Source: Calliopum simillimum (lineage: Eukaryota > Arthropoda > Insecta > Diptera > Lauxaniidae). From it: DNA of 64,000 nucleotides. Position 1 is the first letter of the stretch. Each line of letters starts with the position of its first letter. Both the position numbers and the translations under genes were made by a program. Location: NCBI GenBank assembly GCA_951812925.1, contig OX638369.1, forward strand, positions 42,217,061 through 42,281,060. Direction: 5' to 3'. The notes below the pieces were generated by a model. That model was not told the DNA's origin, made no database searches, and saw nothing but the letters and a program-made list of their open reading frames with translations. Shown here piece after piece: positions 45,562-55,934 of this stretch.

Positions 45562-46135
45562 CCTCTATGCCAAATGGATTGATGATCAACTGCGTTAGCA
45601 TTAAGAACAATACGTTCTAAAAATTGTCATAAAATTTTCACATTACAAACTAAATTTCGAGCTTCATGAAAGATCCACCCTATTCTTAAGAGAAAAAAAA
45701 AAAAAAAAACAAATTCACCTATGACAATATTGAGATGGTATAGTACCAAGTAGCTTGGTTAATTTTTTGCTGTCTCTGTCACTGTTTTAATAGCGCAGTT
45801 CGTCTTTTCGTTTTCGTAAGTCGGTATCCATTAAATACGAATTCTACATTGTTTTGAAAAAGTAAAAGTGGTACACGCACTATTAACATTACAGCTTTCT
45901 ACAAACATTTTGTGTAGAATCGCATGACTTATAGATGGATGGATGTTACTCCTCACATAATGCAAGAAAACGTTCAAAAGATTGACCCACAGTTTATGGA
46001 GATTAAAAGCCGCTGTTTTGTTTTTTCGACAATTGTTGTTGTTGTTTTTATTGAATGTACGTAAAAAATTACTCATAACAATAACAGCAATACAATGGGA
46101 TTTACTTAACACGTATTTTTTTATACAACTGTAAT
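45562..46135. other. Unassigned AT-rich spacer
   Basis: A short TTG microsatellite near 46033; otherwise nothing recognised. Confidence 0.35.
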
Positions 46136-46920
46136 TTTATACCCTACACTCAGGGTATGTATATTCACTTTGTCCCTCCGTTTGTAATGCAGAGAAGGAG
46201 GCGTGGCAGGTGTAGAAAAGTATATATGTATATTCATCAGCGTCACATCCTGAGTCGATATAGCCATGTCTGTCTGTCTGTCTGTCTGGCTGGCTGGCTG
46301 TGCGTGGAAATATTTTTTACGGGAAAACTGAGCAAGATAATTTAATTAAATTTGGTACACTGCCTCCGTCGTCAAAGTTAGCTTGTGGGATTGAAAATGA
46401 GCGAAGTCGGTCAACGGACACATCTACCACCCATACTAAAAACGCAATAATAAGAGCCATTATTTGTAATAACGCAAGCAAAATACACATAAATACTAGA
46501 AATAATAAACACAAGCTCTAAGCAAAAAATAGGCGAATAAGGACTAGAGGGCATGGCATCTTCCATTTAAGCAAAAGTTTCAAAACGATATATTGAAGGC
46601 GTTTTTAAAAATAATGCAACAAAGTTCCACCCAAACACTAAAAACATTAATTGCAAGCTCTGAACAAAAACTAGACGAATTCACATTATTATCACCTCCC
46701 ATGTAAGCAAGCTTCATAAAGCTGTACTGAAAGCGTTTTTTAAGGTAATGAAACCAAATTTTGTGCAGACACTTAGAATAGTTAGTGCAAAATCTTAGCA
46801 AAAACTAAGTGAATTCAGTCAAGAAGGCGCGTGGCACCCCCCGTACAAGCCAAATTTTCAAAATACTGCAGTGTAGGGTATATAATTTTTTGGCCAGGCC
46901 AAAGGTAACACCCTTACTAG
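46136..46920 (+). mobile_element. DINE-like Helitron (H8)
   Basis: The 5' end is TTTTATACCCTACACTCAGG, followed by GCCATGTCTGTCTGTCTGTC, a GGCT tract, three diverged monomers, the TTGGCCAGGCCAAAGG hairpin and ACACCCTTACTAG before T. Confidence 0.88.
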
Positions 46921-47074
46921 TTTCTTCTTCATGTTGTTGAAGAAACTTGGAAATTTTAATTTATGAAATCAATCTAAGTACTTTTATCTTCTTTTATAAA
47001 GCAAAACAGAATAATTATATAATTTAACACTTGAAATTATTTTCCCATTCAAAAAAAAAAAAAAAAAATATTTG

Positions 47075-47290
47075 AAACGCAATATTAAGAGCATTATTTC
47101 CGGTATAATGCAATTAATACAAGGGATAGTAAGTACAAGTTCTGCGCAAAATCTAGGTGAATTCGGACAAGAGGGCGTGGTACATCCCATATAAACAAAA
47201 GTTTCAAAATGTTATGCCAAAAGCGTTTTTTAAGAAAGTTTAACCAAATTTCACTCAGATACAAAGGATAGTAAATTCCAGCTATGGTGA
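47075..47290 (+). mobile_element. Fragment of a DINE-like Helitron (monomers only)
   Basis: Contains AATTCGGACAAGAGGGCGTG and ATCCCATATAAACAAAAGTT, about one and a half central monomers without either end. It stops near the foldback at 47403. Confidence 0.75.
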
Positions 47291-47402
47291 AATTTGGCAA
47301 AAACGTTTTTTGAGGGTATTTTAGCTAAAAAACAATATGTCGTTAATTTTTGGTTGGAAATTCAAAAAAAATTTTTAATATTTGTATATGAAGCACTCCG
47401 GT

Positions 47403-48180
47403 GTACAAGAACAACAATCCGGGAGGATTTGGTCCTAATACTATTTGTCGTTAAAATACAGGGTGTTGAAGTTGGCATTTTTAGTCATTTTCATGAAAAG
47501 GGTGTTTTTTCAAAAACAAAAATCTATTTTTACTCAAGAGGGAAGCATCTTACGAAAAAAGTGTACTAGGCATAAAATGCTAAGAATCGTCAAGGAAATA
47601 AGTGTGAAATTTTTTGGAAAGTTAAAAAAAATTTTTTTTTTGAGTAATTTTTGAAAAAATTTAAAAAAAAAAATTTTTTCAAAAAGTTTCGAAAAAAATC
47701 CAAAAAAATCACACGTATTGCTTGGACGATTCTCAGAATTTTTGCCAACTACAATTTTTCGTAAGATGCTTCCCTCTTGAGTAAAAAAAAATTGTTAGCT
47801 TCCGCGGGCGTTCAGAAGCAAAAAACTCCCATTTAGCGTCTGAATCCCATCTTGAGTCATACATCATTTTAAAGCTTATGAATTATGCTTTAATTTACTC
47901 TTAAAAAAAATCTAAGAGGAGTTTTTTTAAAAAAAATTCAAAAGTATTTTTAAGTGTAAAAAATTTTGGTGAAAAAGAAATATTTTTTTATAAAAAGAAC
48001 ACTTCAAAATAAATGGGACCAGTAACTTAGATTTATCAATTTACAAACTTTAGTGTAGGCTATAAATTTTTGAAAAAACACCCTTTTCATGAAAATGACT
48101 AAAAACACCAACTTCAACACCCTGAATTTTAACGACAAATGGTACTAGGACCAAATCCTTCCGGATTGTTGTTCTTGCAC
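47403..48180. mobile_element. Foldback element with GTACAAGAACAACAATCCGG ends and the shared core (core copy 3)
   Basis: The left arm from GTACAAGAACAACAATCCGG pairs with the right arm ending CCGGATTGTTGTTCTTGCAC. Both arms include AGGGTGTTGAAGTTGG and CATGAAAAGGGTGTTTTTTC. The hairpin core (CAAGAGGGAAGCATCTTACG and GCATAAAATGCTAAGAATCG) is at 47525-47600, with its complement at 47700-47790. No coding. Confidence 0.8.
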
Positions 48181-48240
48181 AGCGGATCTACCATATCTAC
48201 CAAAATTTTGAGCTGGTTCACTTGGCATGGAGTGAGTGCT

Positions 48241-48744
48241 TCATATATAAAAATGTAGTGTGCGTGTATTTGTCGCCTTATAACTTTAAAACCGCTTAAC
48301 CGATCGTTACCATTTTCACACTACTCATTTGTTTTGTACTGCAGGGGGATCGGGTGAGGGGGAGCTGTAGCCCCCATACAAAAAAACATTTAAATTGCTA
48401 TATCTCTGCAGGTATTGCAGATTTTGTTATAAAACTTGGTACATGGATACATGTTTTTACTGCCAATCAACGTGCAAAAAGTGGAGCGGATTGAGCAAGG
48501 GGGTGTTGCATCTGTCACACAAAAAAATGCAGGAAAGGAATAGCAGCTTTTGCTATAAAACTTGGTACATAAATATAAATATTGTCAACCATTAGCCTTG
48601 CAAAAAATTGCATAAAATTGCTCATGAGGTTGTTGCGCTCGCTATAGGAAAAAAGTACAGGTGCAGATAGCAGCTTTCGTCCAAATCGAACTCATCGCGC
48701 CACCTATTGAATAAGGGCAGAACGACGTTTCCCGGGACCGCTAG
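48241..48744 (+). mobile_element. Non-autonomous Helitron, third end type
   Basis: Begins TCATATATAAAAATGTAGTG and ends AGAACGACGTTTCCCGGGACCG then CTAG followed by T. The CCCGGG hairpin just before CTAG is a typical Helitron 3' end and differs from the other two types in this window. At 504 bp it has no Rep/helicase. Confidence 0.75.
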
Positions 48745-50243
48745 TAATATTATATTTTAAAATGGAAACCTAAATGGGAATGACTCGGAACCAATTGAAA
48801 TCTAGACCACTATCTATCAAAACCCGCGATGAACAAAGATTTGGTGAAAATGCGATGTAAAAACGTATTACTCTTTGCAGAAATATATTTGCTGGTAAAA
48901 TCCATCAAACCACAACAATAACAAAAAAGCAATAAAAAAATATGAATTAAATATTAACAACAACAAAAACATACAACACCACGTTGAAAAAACACATTCA
49001 TCAGCTCGAAAAAAGTTCAAAATTTTAAATTTTTTTGCTTTTTCCAAAGTTGGCATCATTGTCGCGGCCCTTTTGTGTCAACAGGCAGAAACAGTTAGAT
49101 GATGAGCGCCAACATGTGCTTTCAGCACAGAAGGGACGCAAAATGCTTTAAATATACAAATATACATACATACTATACTATGTATTTCTTTATGTACTCG
49201 ACTCCTCTGTAGTTGTAGTTTATTATGAACATAAATTTGCTTTCACACAGTAAAATATTTGCATATTTATGACAGAAAATACGAAAAAAAAGTGACAGAA
49301 CGTTAAAATCCGTGTATGTGGAAAAACAAAAATGACATAGACGAAAATGCAGAAGCATAAAGTGTCACAGTTATAGGAACTGTCATCACTTTGTCATACT
49401 GACGTATGTACATAAGCATTGGATGTAAAATTTTGACATGAGAAATGAGTCAAGTGTCAGAAATATCGCGAAAAGCTAGAATATGGTATATCATAATATT
49501 GAAAAGCTACCCATTTGTAGCACATGATAGAAAAACCTGACATTTATATTGTAAGCAAGGAAAAGCAATAAAATTTACAAATATCATAACGGAATAGGTA
49601 AACTTATGTCCACATATAACGGCTCGTTTGAACTCGGTTTTACCTAGATGTCATCCCATTTAAGATTTTTTTATGCAAAGTTATTCATTGGGGTCCAAAT
49701 ATACAGAAAAAGTTTTTTTTTTTTTTTAAAAATCGTTAAACGGGCTAATCGACTTTCAGTATATGCAGTTAGGGCGTGAACAACTTTGTTTTTAATTCTT
49801 TATTATACCGGAAGTTGCCGAGGTAGCTTGAAAAAATAAATCACTCAAATCGGACTAATCGTTTCCGAGTTACTACGGTTTCCCGGACACAGCAGAGAAA
49901 ATTTTGAAAAAAAAAGTCTTACCAGACCTCAATATACAACCTATAAAGAACATTCTTTTGGACCAATGTGTGGCGTTAAAAAATCGTAAAATGAAAAACT
50001 TAAGTCTGTAGATATCGAAGTTCAAAGTTTGGCACTTTTTTCTCCAAAGGAGAAGTGGTTTCATAAGACTGCTTTAATTGATTTTTGAAATTTGATAATC
50101 GACTTCAAATCAATTGTAAAATGTTCAGAACGTGTCCAAGCACTAAGTTCCAACTTGAACCGAAATCCGGTAAAATTGACTGTACTGCTAAATTTTGTCA
50201 GTGGAGATAAGGTCGCTTTTCCTCTGGACGGTGACATATTATG
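48745..50243. other. Unassigned sequence
   Basis: AT-rich, short frames only, no repeat arms. Possibly unique host DNA. Confidence 0.4.
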
Positions 50244-50800
50244 TAGGGTAGAACGGGATTAAATCGCCACGGGGTTAAACAACCAATTGCCTCTAATTTT
50301 TTTTAACAAAGTCGAATCGAACAACCGTTGGTGCAGTAGATAGTGATCATTAAAACGCAACTTTGGCAAAAGGTTCCACTACCGCACGTGTGCTATAACC
50401 TGAGTTCTGACGAAAAAAAGATTTGACTCGTCCTCGCAGCAATATTTTCAGTCGACAAAAGTTCAAAATTCCACAAATTAGTGAAGTGCAGAAAGAAAGG
50501 TAAGTATTTTCTAAGAGCAGAATTACATGCTGAATCCAAATCTGTAATTGGTTTTACAAAATTTAAATTTGTTAAAAAGTTATTCGCCTTAAAATAAACA
50601 AAAGCACGTGGGGTTAAATAACCAGAAAGAGAAACAGGCATTGGCGACCACGGTAAGGTCGGAAAAAAAGATTCTAAAGAAATTTTCCGAGCAAAAACCA
50701 AGACACGGCAGCCAAAAACAATACTTGTCGCTCCAAAAAAGGTCGTCCAAGAAAAGTAGTATACGTTGAGGAAAGTGACGCCAGCGATTAATGAAGCTCA
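50244..50800 (+). mobile_element. Possible pogo-like remnant with GGGATTAAATCGCC end
   Basis: TA-GGGTAGAACGGGATTAAAT at 50244 resembles in layout the end of the element at 38824 (TA-GGGTAAGCTGGGG). GGGGTTAAAT recurs near 50611. At about 50740-50791 one frame reads KGRPRKVVYVEESDASD and stops, an AT-hook-like basic then acidic tail seen at the ends of some pogo-type transposases. No second terminus is identified. Low confidence. Confidence 0.3.
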
Positions 50801-52543
50801 AGAGAAACTTTTTCAAATTAATTTTGTTCTTTTGTTACGTTTTGTATAATTCTGGTAAAATAAAGACCCCTAAAATAACAATGTTGGTTACTTTTATTAT
50901 AAAAAAAAAAATTCGGTAAATGTTTTTTAATCATTTGCATTTTGGCATTATATTATCTATTTATTATACAACCCTTCGATCTTAAAAACATCATAAATGC
51001 ATTTACCAATAAAAAAACTAAAGCTTAGCAACCTTGAACTTGCAGCGGTCTATTACAACGTCAATTAATCAACAGTGGGGACTGCAACAAAAAAAAAAAA
51101 AAAAAAACACACCATGCAAATATCATCAATCGCGGCATAAAAAACGACAAAAAGTGTTAATTACAAACAAATTAAATAATTGATGCTTTTAATTTGTTTG
51201 TAATTAATTATAAAAATTTATGGCACAATAGTAAGAAATTTACAACAATAATGACAACAACTTACAACGAATCACAGAAATTTTACTATTAATTTAATGT
51301 TGCTGTTGCTAACGTAATATATCAACCACTGCCAAATGATACAAAATTTGTGGTTTTTGTTGTTATTGTTGTTGCATCAACCAAAAAAATGAAAAAAGTT
51401 TATTAATTGCAAGCAACTAAAAGTTTCCTGTCTAGTTGAGAAGTCAACAACAACAACAATGAAAAAGTAACAACAAAAAATTCATCATCATAACTCAAAA
51501 GTTATGACTGCAACAGCAGCCAGCCAACCCTCGATCCATAGTTAAAATATTAAAAGTGATGTTGTTGTTGAATGCACTTAAAAACTTTGCACTGATTTAT
51601 TGAGTGTTGTTTTATTTATTTTTTATTAAAATTTGTTTCAATACTGATATTTTTTGGTAGCCTTTATTGGATGTTTTCTCGGCTTTACAATCTTAGCTCA
51701 ATCTTGTCGTTTGTATATAGGGGCTGTTCAACATTCAACATTCATCTATCTTAAGGACATAACTTCAAAATCATGATCATCGAACCCGAAAACCCCCGAG
51801 TGATGAAATTTACACCAAAATATTGAAAAAAATATTTTAACGCCCTCTTTCGAGGCGTGTGAAAACATTGCCATAATGAAATTTTTTTAAACACCACTCG
51901 GTTTCCGAAAGCTTTTAAAAAAAAACGAGAAATTTCATATCCAATACTTTATTTTTTTTTTCAGACAATTTTTGGCCGCAGACCTGGTTCAGTTGATGTG
52001 CAACGTCCCATATATATTTTAGAAATTTTTTCGAACAGTCAGAATAAGAGAGTCGGTGTAATCCTTTGAACTACATAATATCTATTACATAATCTGGCTG
52101 GCCTTCATATCTGCCACCGGCACCTTACCCTAACGTAAGTGCGAGTAAGTACTAAAAAATAAAAATCTTGTATGACATAGTAAGTCATTTGCTATCAAAG
52201 CATTTGAATTTTTCGTAACCAAGCAAAAGCTTTGCTGAACACATTTTACCATTGATTACATAAGTTAGTAAGTAAATACAATGAGGAGTAGAACATAAGC
52301 GCCATTAGCTCAGCGTGGCTACTAAAAAACTAAATGACACTCCTTGATCAAAACAGAAAAAAAAAAAAAAAATAGTGCCGGATAAGGCACCATTGTGTTT
52401 TTTCATTGTGAAACCTAGCCAGCATAGATCAGATTTCGGCGTGACACACTGTAATGTTACCCATAGCAATAAATAAACAACAAATCGAATGATCGAAGAG
52501 ATTAACTTGAATTTATTTGTAATACGCAGGTCGGTAACTAGAA
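50801..52543. other. Unassigned sequence before the right duplicate
   Basis: CAACAA-rich patches (51440-51470) and AT-rich DNA. The left counterpart, if any, would lie before the window. Confidence 0.4.
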
Positions 52544-53566
52544 GAATGGTATTTGATGGATTTGAAAAATTATTTCCTTTCATTCCAAAAAGTTTTATAG
52601 CCCACGCGACAGTAATACGCTTCATTGGTCAAATTCAATTGAAAACTGTTGAATATTTTCATGTTGGAGATGAATATGCCAGATTTTTTTTTTGCATTTG
52701 TTGGATAATGTGCTATATTTTAAGCATAAAAAAAGCATTTGATGAGTTAGTACGCTATAGCTATTGTCATATAACTAAGTAAAAGCAGGTTTAATCTAAT
52801 AATTGTACTTTTTGCTTCTCATACAATCTGATCACTCCCAGTTCAATACAAATTCTAACAATAACTACTGAGCATTTACAGTCATTAAGTAAAATGTACC
52901 TAAAGTTTTTTAAATAGCAGCTATCAAATTATATACTTAGTACATTAGGGTAAACATCAAGTAGTGGATATAGCAATTACTTATAATGTATGTGTTTGTT
53001 CACTTTATTACAATGAACTGGCCAACTTCTTTGCCTTGCCAGAAGCTGTGTGCATGTGCGCATTAGTGACTTCATCAAACAAATTAATGACAAAAGGCAA
53101 CACTTTAACTTCAATTCCAACATTAAAATTGCATTAAACTTCAGTAGCGACCTGTCTAATAATACGCACGCTGACCATAAGATGTCACTAATCGCATTAA
53201 AAAAAAAAAAAAAACAGAAAACAATTGAAATTTAAAGCTCGCGAGCCAACGTATAAAATTCTGTAAATGTCATCATTTAAGAGATACGGATACAACTTTG
53301 TTGTTGTTTTTTCGATTGCTATTTGATTTTAAAACTATGTATTTGTCCATTCACGTATCTCTAAAGAGAAATTTTCAACCATTTAAGTTTATTTACAGTA
53401 GCAAGAAGACGCAAAAAGAAACAGCATTAGCAGTGGAAACGGCCGAAGCAGCAATTTAGTCATTTTAGGGTTGCAATTAGAGATTAGTAAATAGGAACTT
53501 ACAGTGGGTAAATAGACAACACAGCTTCAACAACTACTTTTGGCAGGAAACTTCTGCGATTTATGT

Positions 53567-54056
53567 TTTTATACCCTATACCCAGTGTATATTCACTTTG
53601 TCCTTCCGTTTGTAACACAGAGAAGGAGGCGAGGCAGGTATAGAAAAGTATATACTTATATTCTAGATCAGGGTCACCTCCTGATTTTATATAGCTCGAT
53701 ATATTGAAAACGTGTGAAATCGGTCAATGGAAACGCCTACCGCCCATGCAAAAAATATATTCAAAATGCAGTATTTTGAGCATTACACATACACATGAAT
53801 ATTAGATATAGTAAGCTTTAATTAATGAAGGTGAATTGGGCGTGGCACCTCCCATATAAGCAAAAGTTTCAAAATTTCTTGAGGTAATCCATAAACATTT
53901 CGCTGAGACACTGAGAACAATAAGTTCAAGATCTGAGCAAAAGCTATTTGAGTTCGGACAAGAGGTTGTGGCACCTCCAGTATAAGCAAAATTTTCCAAA
54001 TACTGCAGTGTAGGGTGCTTAACGTTTATCCAGGCCAAATGTAAAACCCTTACTAG
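53567..54056 (+). mobile_element. DINE-like Helitron with internal deletion (H10)
   Basis: The 5' end TTTTTATACCCTATACCCAG and the 3' ACCCTTACTAG are present, but the middle of the 5' module is deleted (it jumps from the CACCTCCTGA motif to ATATAGCTCGATATATTG). It is the counterpart of H1 at 1185-1631 and keeps the 5' end lost there. Confidence 0.85.
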
Positions 54057-54394
54057 TTTTATATGAAGATCTGCCGAACCTGTTAAATGTTAATTTTTTG
54101 CAGCCGATTGTGGAAAAGTTGCTCTTCAAATTGAACAACTACCATAGAAAAATTTATTGAAATTATACTTACAATCTACCAATAGCGCTCTTATCCTGCT
54201 ATTAACTCGATCGTCCTGCTTTTTGATGAGTTTTTATGCAAAAATCTGTCAATCAGTTTTAAAATCTGTTTTTGGTCAGCAAAATCCTATTTTTGAATTT
54301 TTCATAAAAATTTTCAAATCGTAACTATTTTTGAATATTATTATTATTTCATGAAAAGCAAACATATCGATACGTAACTCGAAAATCCTAGTTT

Positions 54395-55580
54395 TCCCAG
54401 CAGTTCTCAAGTAGACAATTCGCCCAATATCACTATCGAAGTAGCTAGCAAAACACGCACTAGTTCCTTTTTTGACCCCAGGTAATGCAAGCAGTCGTCA
54501 GTTCAATAATAAAATATAAAACGTGAGCGATAAAAACGTTTGAATTTCAAATTTTCTTTGGAGAGACTTTTTTTGTCTCAAAACTTGAGTAATTTTATTT
54601 ATAAAAAAAACAAAAAAAAAAGAAAGAGAACAAAATTTAGAAATAAAACAAAAATTTGTTCAATTGTTTAAATACGAATTTCACATAACTACGTCAATAA
54701 GCTTTACAGACCCTGCAGCGCCTTCGACTAGTTCTGAACTAGCGAATTCTCTGGTCTAAAGAGGTATAGTACTACTCTCTCTACAATCTACTTTATGAAG
54801 CTCGAACTGGCGAATTTTACATTAGCTTGTCATTGCCGGTGTCAATTGCCACCTTTTGTTCTACCACTCACTAGCTACTTCACTAGTGAGATGGAGCTTG
54901 CTTGCAAGGCGTTCTCTTAGTGAAAAAAAAAAAAAAAATCAAACTACCCGTACTGAGATTCGAACCAAGGGTACAAAGTTTTTTACCTAAATTACGAAGT
55001 CTTTAGCTCATTCGTCTATAAAGCTTATTGACGTAGTTGTATGAAATTTGAATTTAAAAAAATGAAAACATGTTTGGTTTTTTTTTTTTAATTTAACTCT
55101 CTTTCTTTTTTTTTTGCTTTTTTGAAAAATAAAATTACTCAAATTTTGAAACTAAAAAGTCTCTCCAAAGAAAATTTGAAATTCAAACATTTTTATCGCT
55201 CACGTTTTATATTTTATTTTTGAACTGACGGCTTCTTGCATTACCCGGGGTCAAAAAAGGAACTAGTGCATGTTTCGCTAGCTACTTCGCTAGGGCTATT
55301 GTGCCAATTGTCTCCTTGAGAACTGCTGGGGACGAATGAGCTAAAGACTTCGTAATTTATCTACATACACAGGTGAAAAACTTTGAACCCCAGGTTCGAA
55401 TCTCAGTATGGGTTGTTCGATTTTTTTTTTTTTTTTTTTCTTTACTAAGAGAACGCCTTACAAGCAAGCTACTTCTCACTAGTGAAATAGCTAGTGAGCA
55501 GTAGAGCAAAGGGTGGCAATTGACCCCTGCCAATGACATGCACACGTTAAATTCGCCAGTTGAGAACGAATAAAGTAGAT
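54395..55580. repeat. Interleaved palindromes X-Y-X'-Y'
   Basis: X (54395-54707, from CCCAGCAGTTCTCAAG) pairs with X' (55017-55330, ending CTTGAGAACTGCTGGG). Y (54786-55015) pairs with Y' (55331-55580; for example CTGGCGAATTTTAC with its complement, and GAACGCCTTACAAGCAAGC). X' and Y' abut. The order X-Y-X'-Y' is not a simple hairpin: only one pair can fold fully at a time, or the two form a pseudoknot-like cross. Y and Y' include a tRNA-like B box (GGTTCGAATCTCAG in Y'). No coding. Confidence 0.8.
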
Positions 55581-55934
55581 CTGGGAGGAACTAGTGATGG
55601 TTACCGGTAGCTAGCGATTTTGCTAGTTCGGTACTAGATCCGTGAACTGAAGGGTTTAGTTATGAGCATTTTTGTATTTTAACTTTTTTTTTTGTATAGA
55701 AACCTATATACAGTGTGACAAATATGTCTTCATACAAAACTTTGAAGCATTGTATCTTTTGGAAACATGGTAGTATTAGTAAAATTTTCATTGTACAATA
55801 TTTCAGTTATATGGAAAAATAAATTCAAATCGTAGAAGACGCGAGAGTAAAAAGTAATTCGGCATGGTTGATATACGCATTTAATTGTAAATAAATTCAA
55901 AAGTAGTTTAAGTTGAGGAGCCATCTTCCGCGAT

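Noticed and set aside
47385..48255. Outer complementarity TATATGAAGCACTC with GAGTGCTTCATATA as true ends of the 47.4-48.2 kb foldback
   Set aside because: The right side coincides with the start of an adjacent Helitron, so the match may be chance; the inner GTACAAGAAC ends were used.
52305..52625. 106-codon minus-strand frame spanning the start of the right duplicate
   Set aside because: There is no recognisable domain, it is low-complexity in part, and it is not conserved in the left copy.
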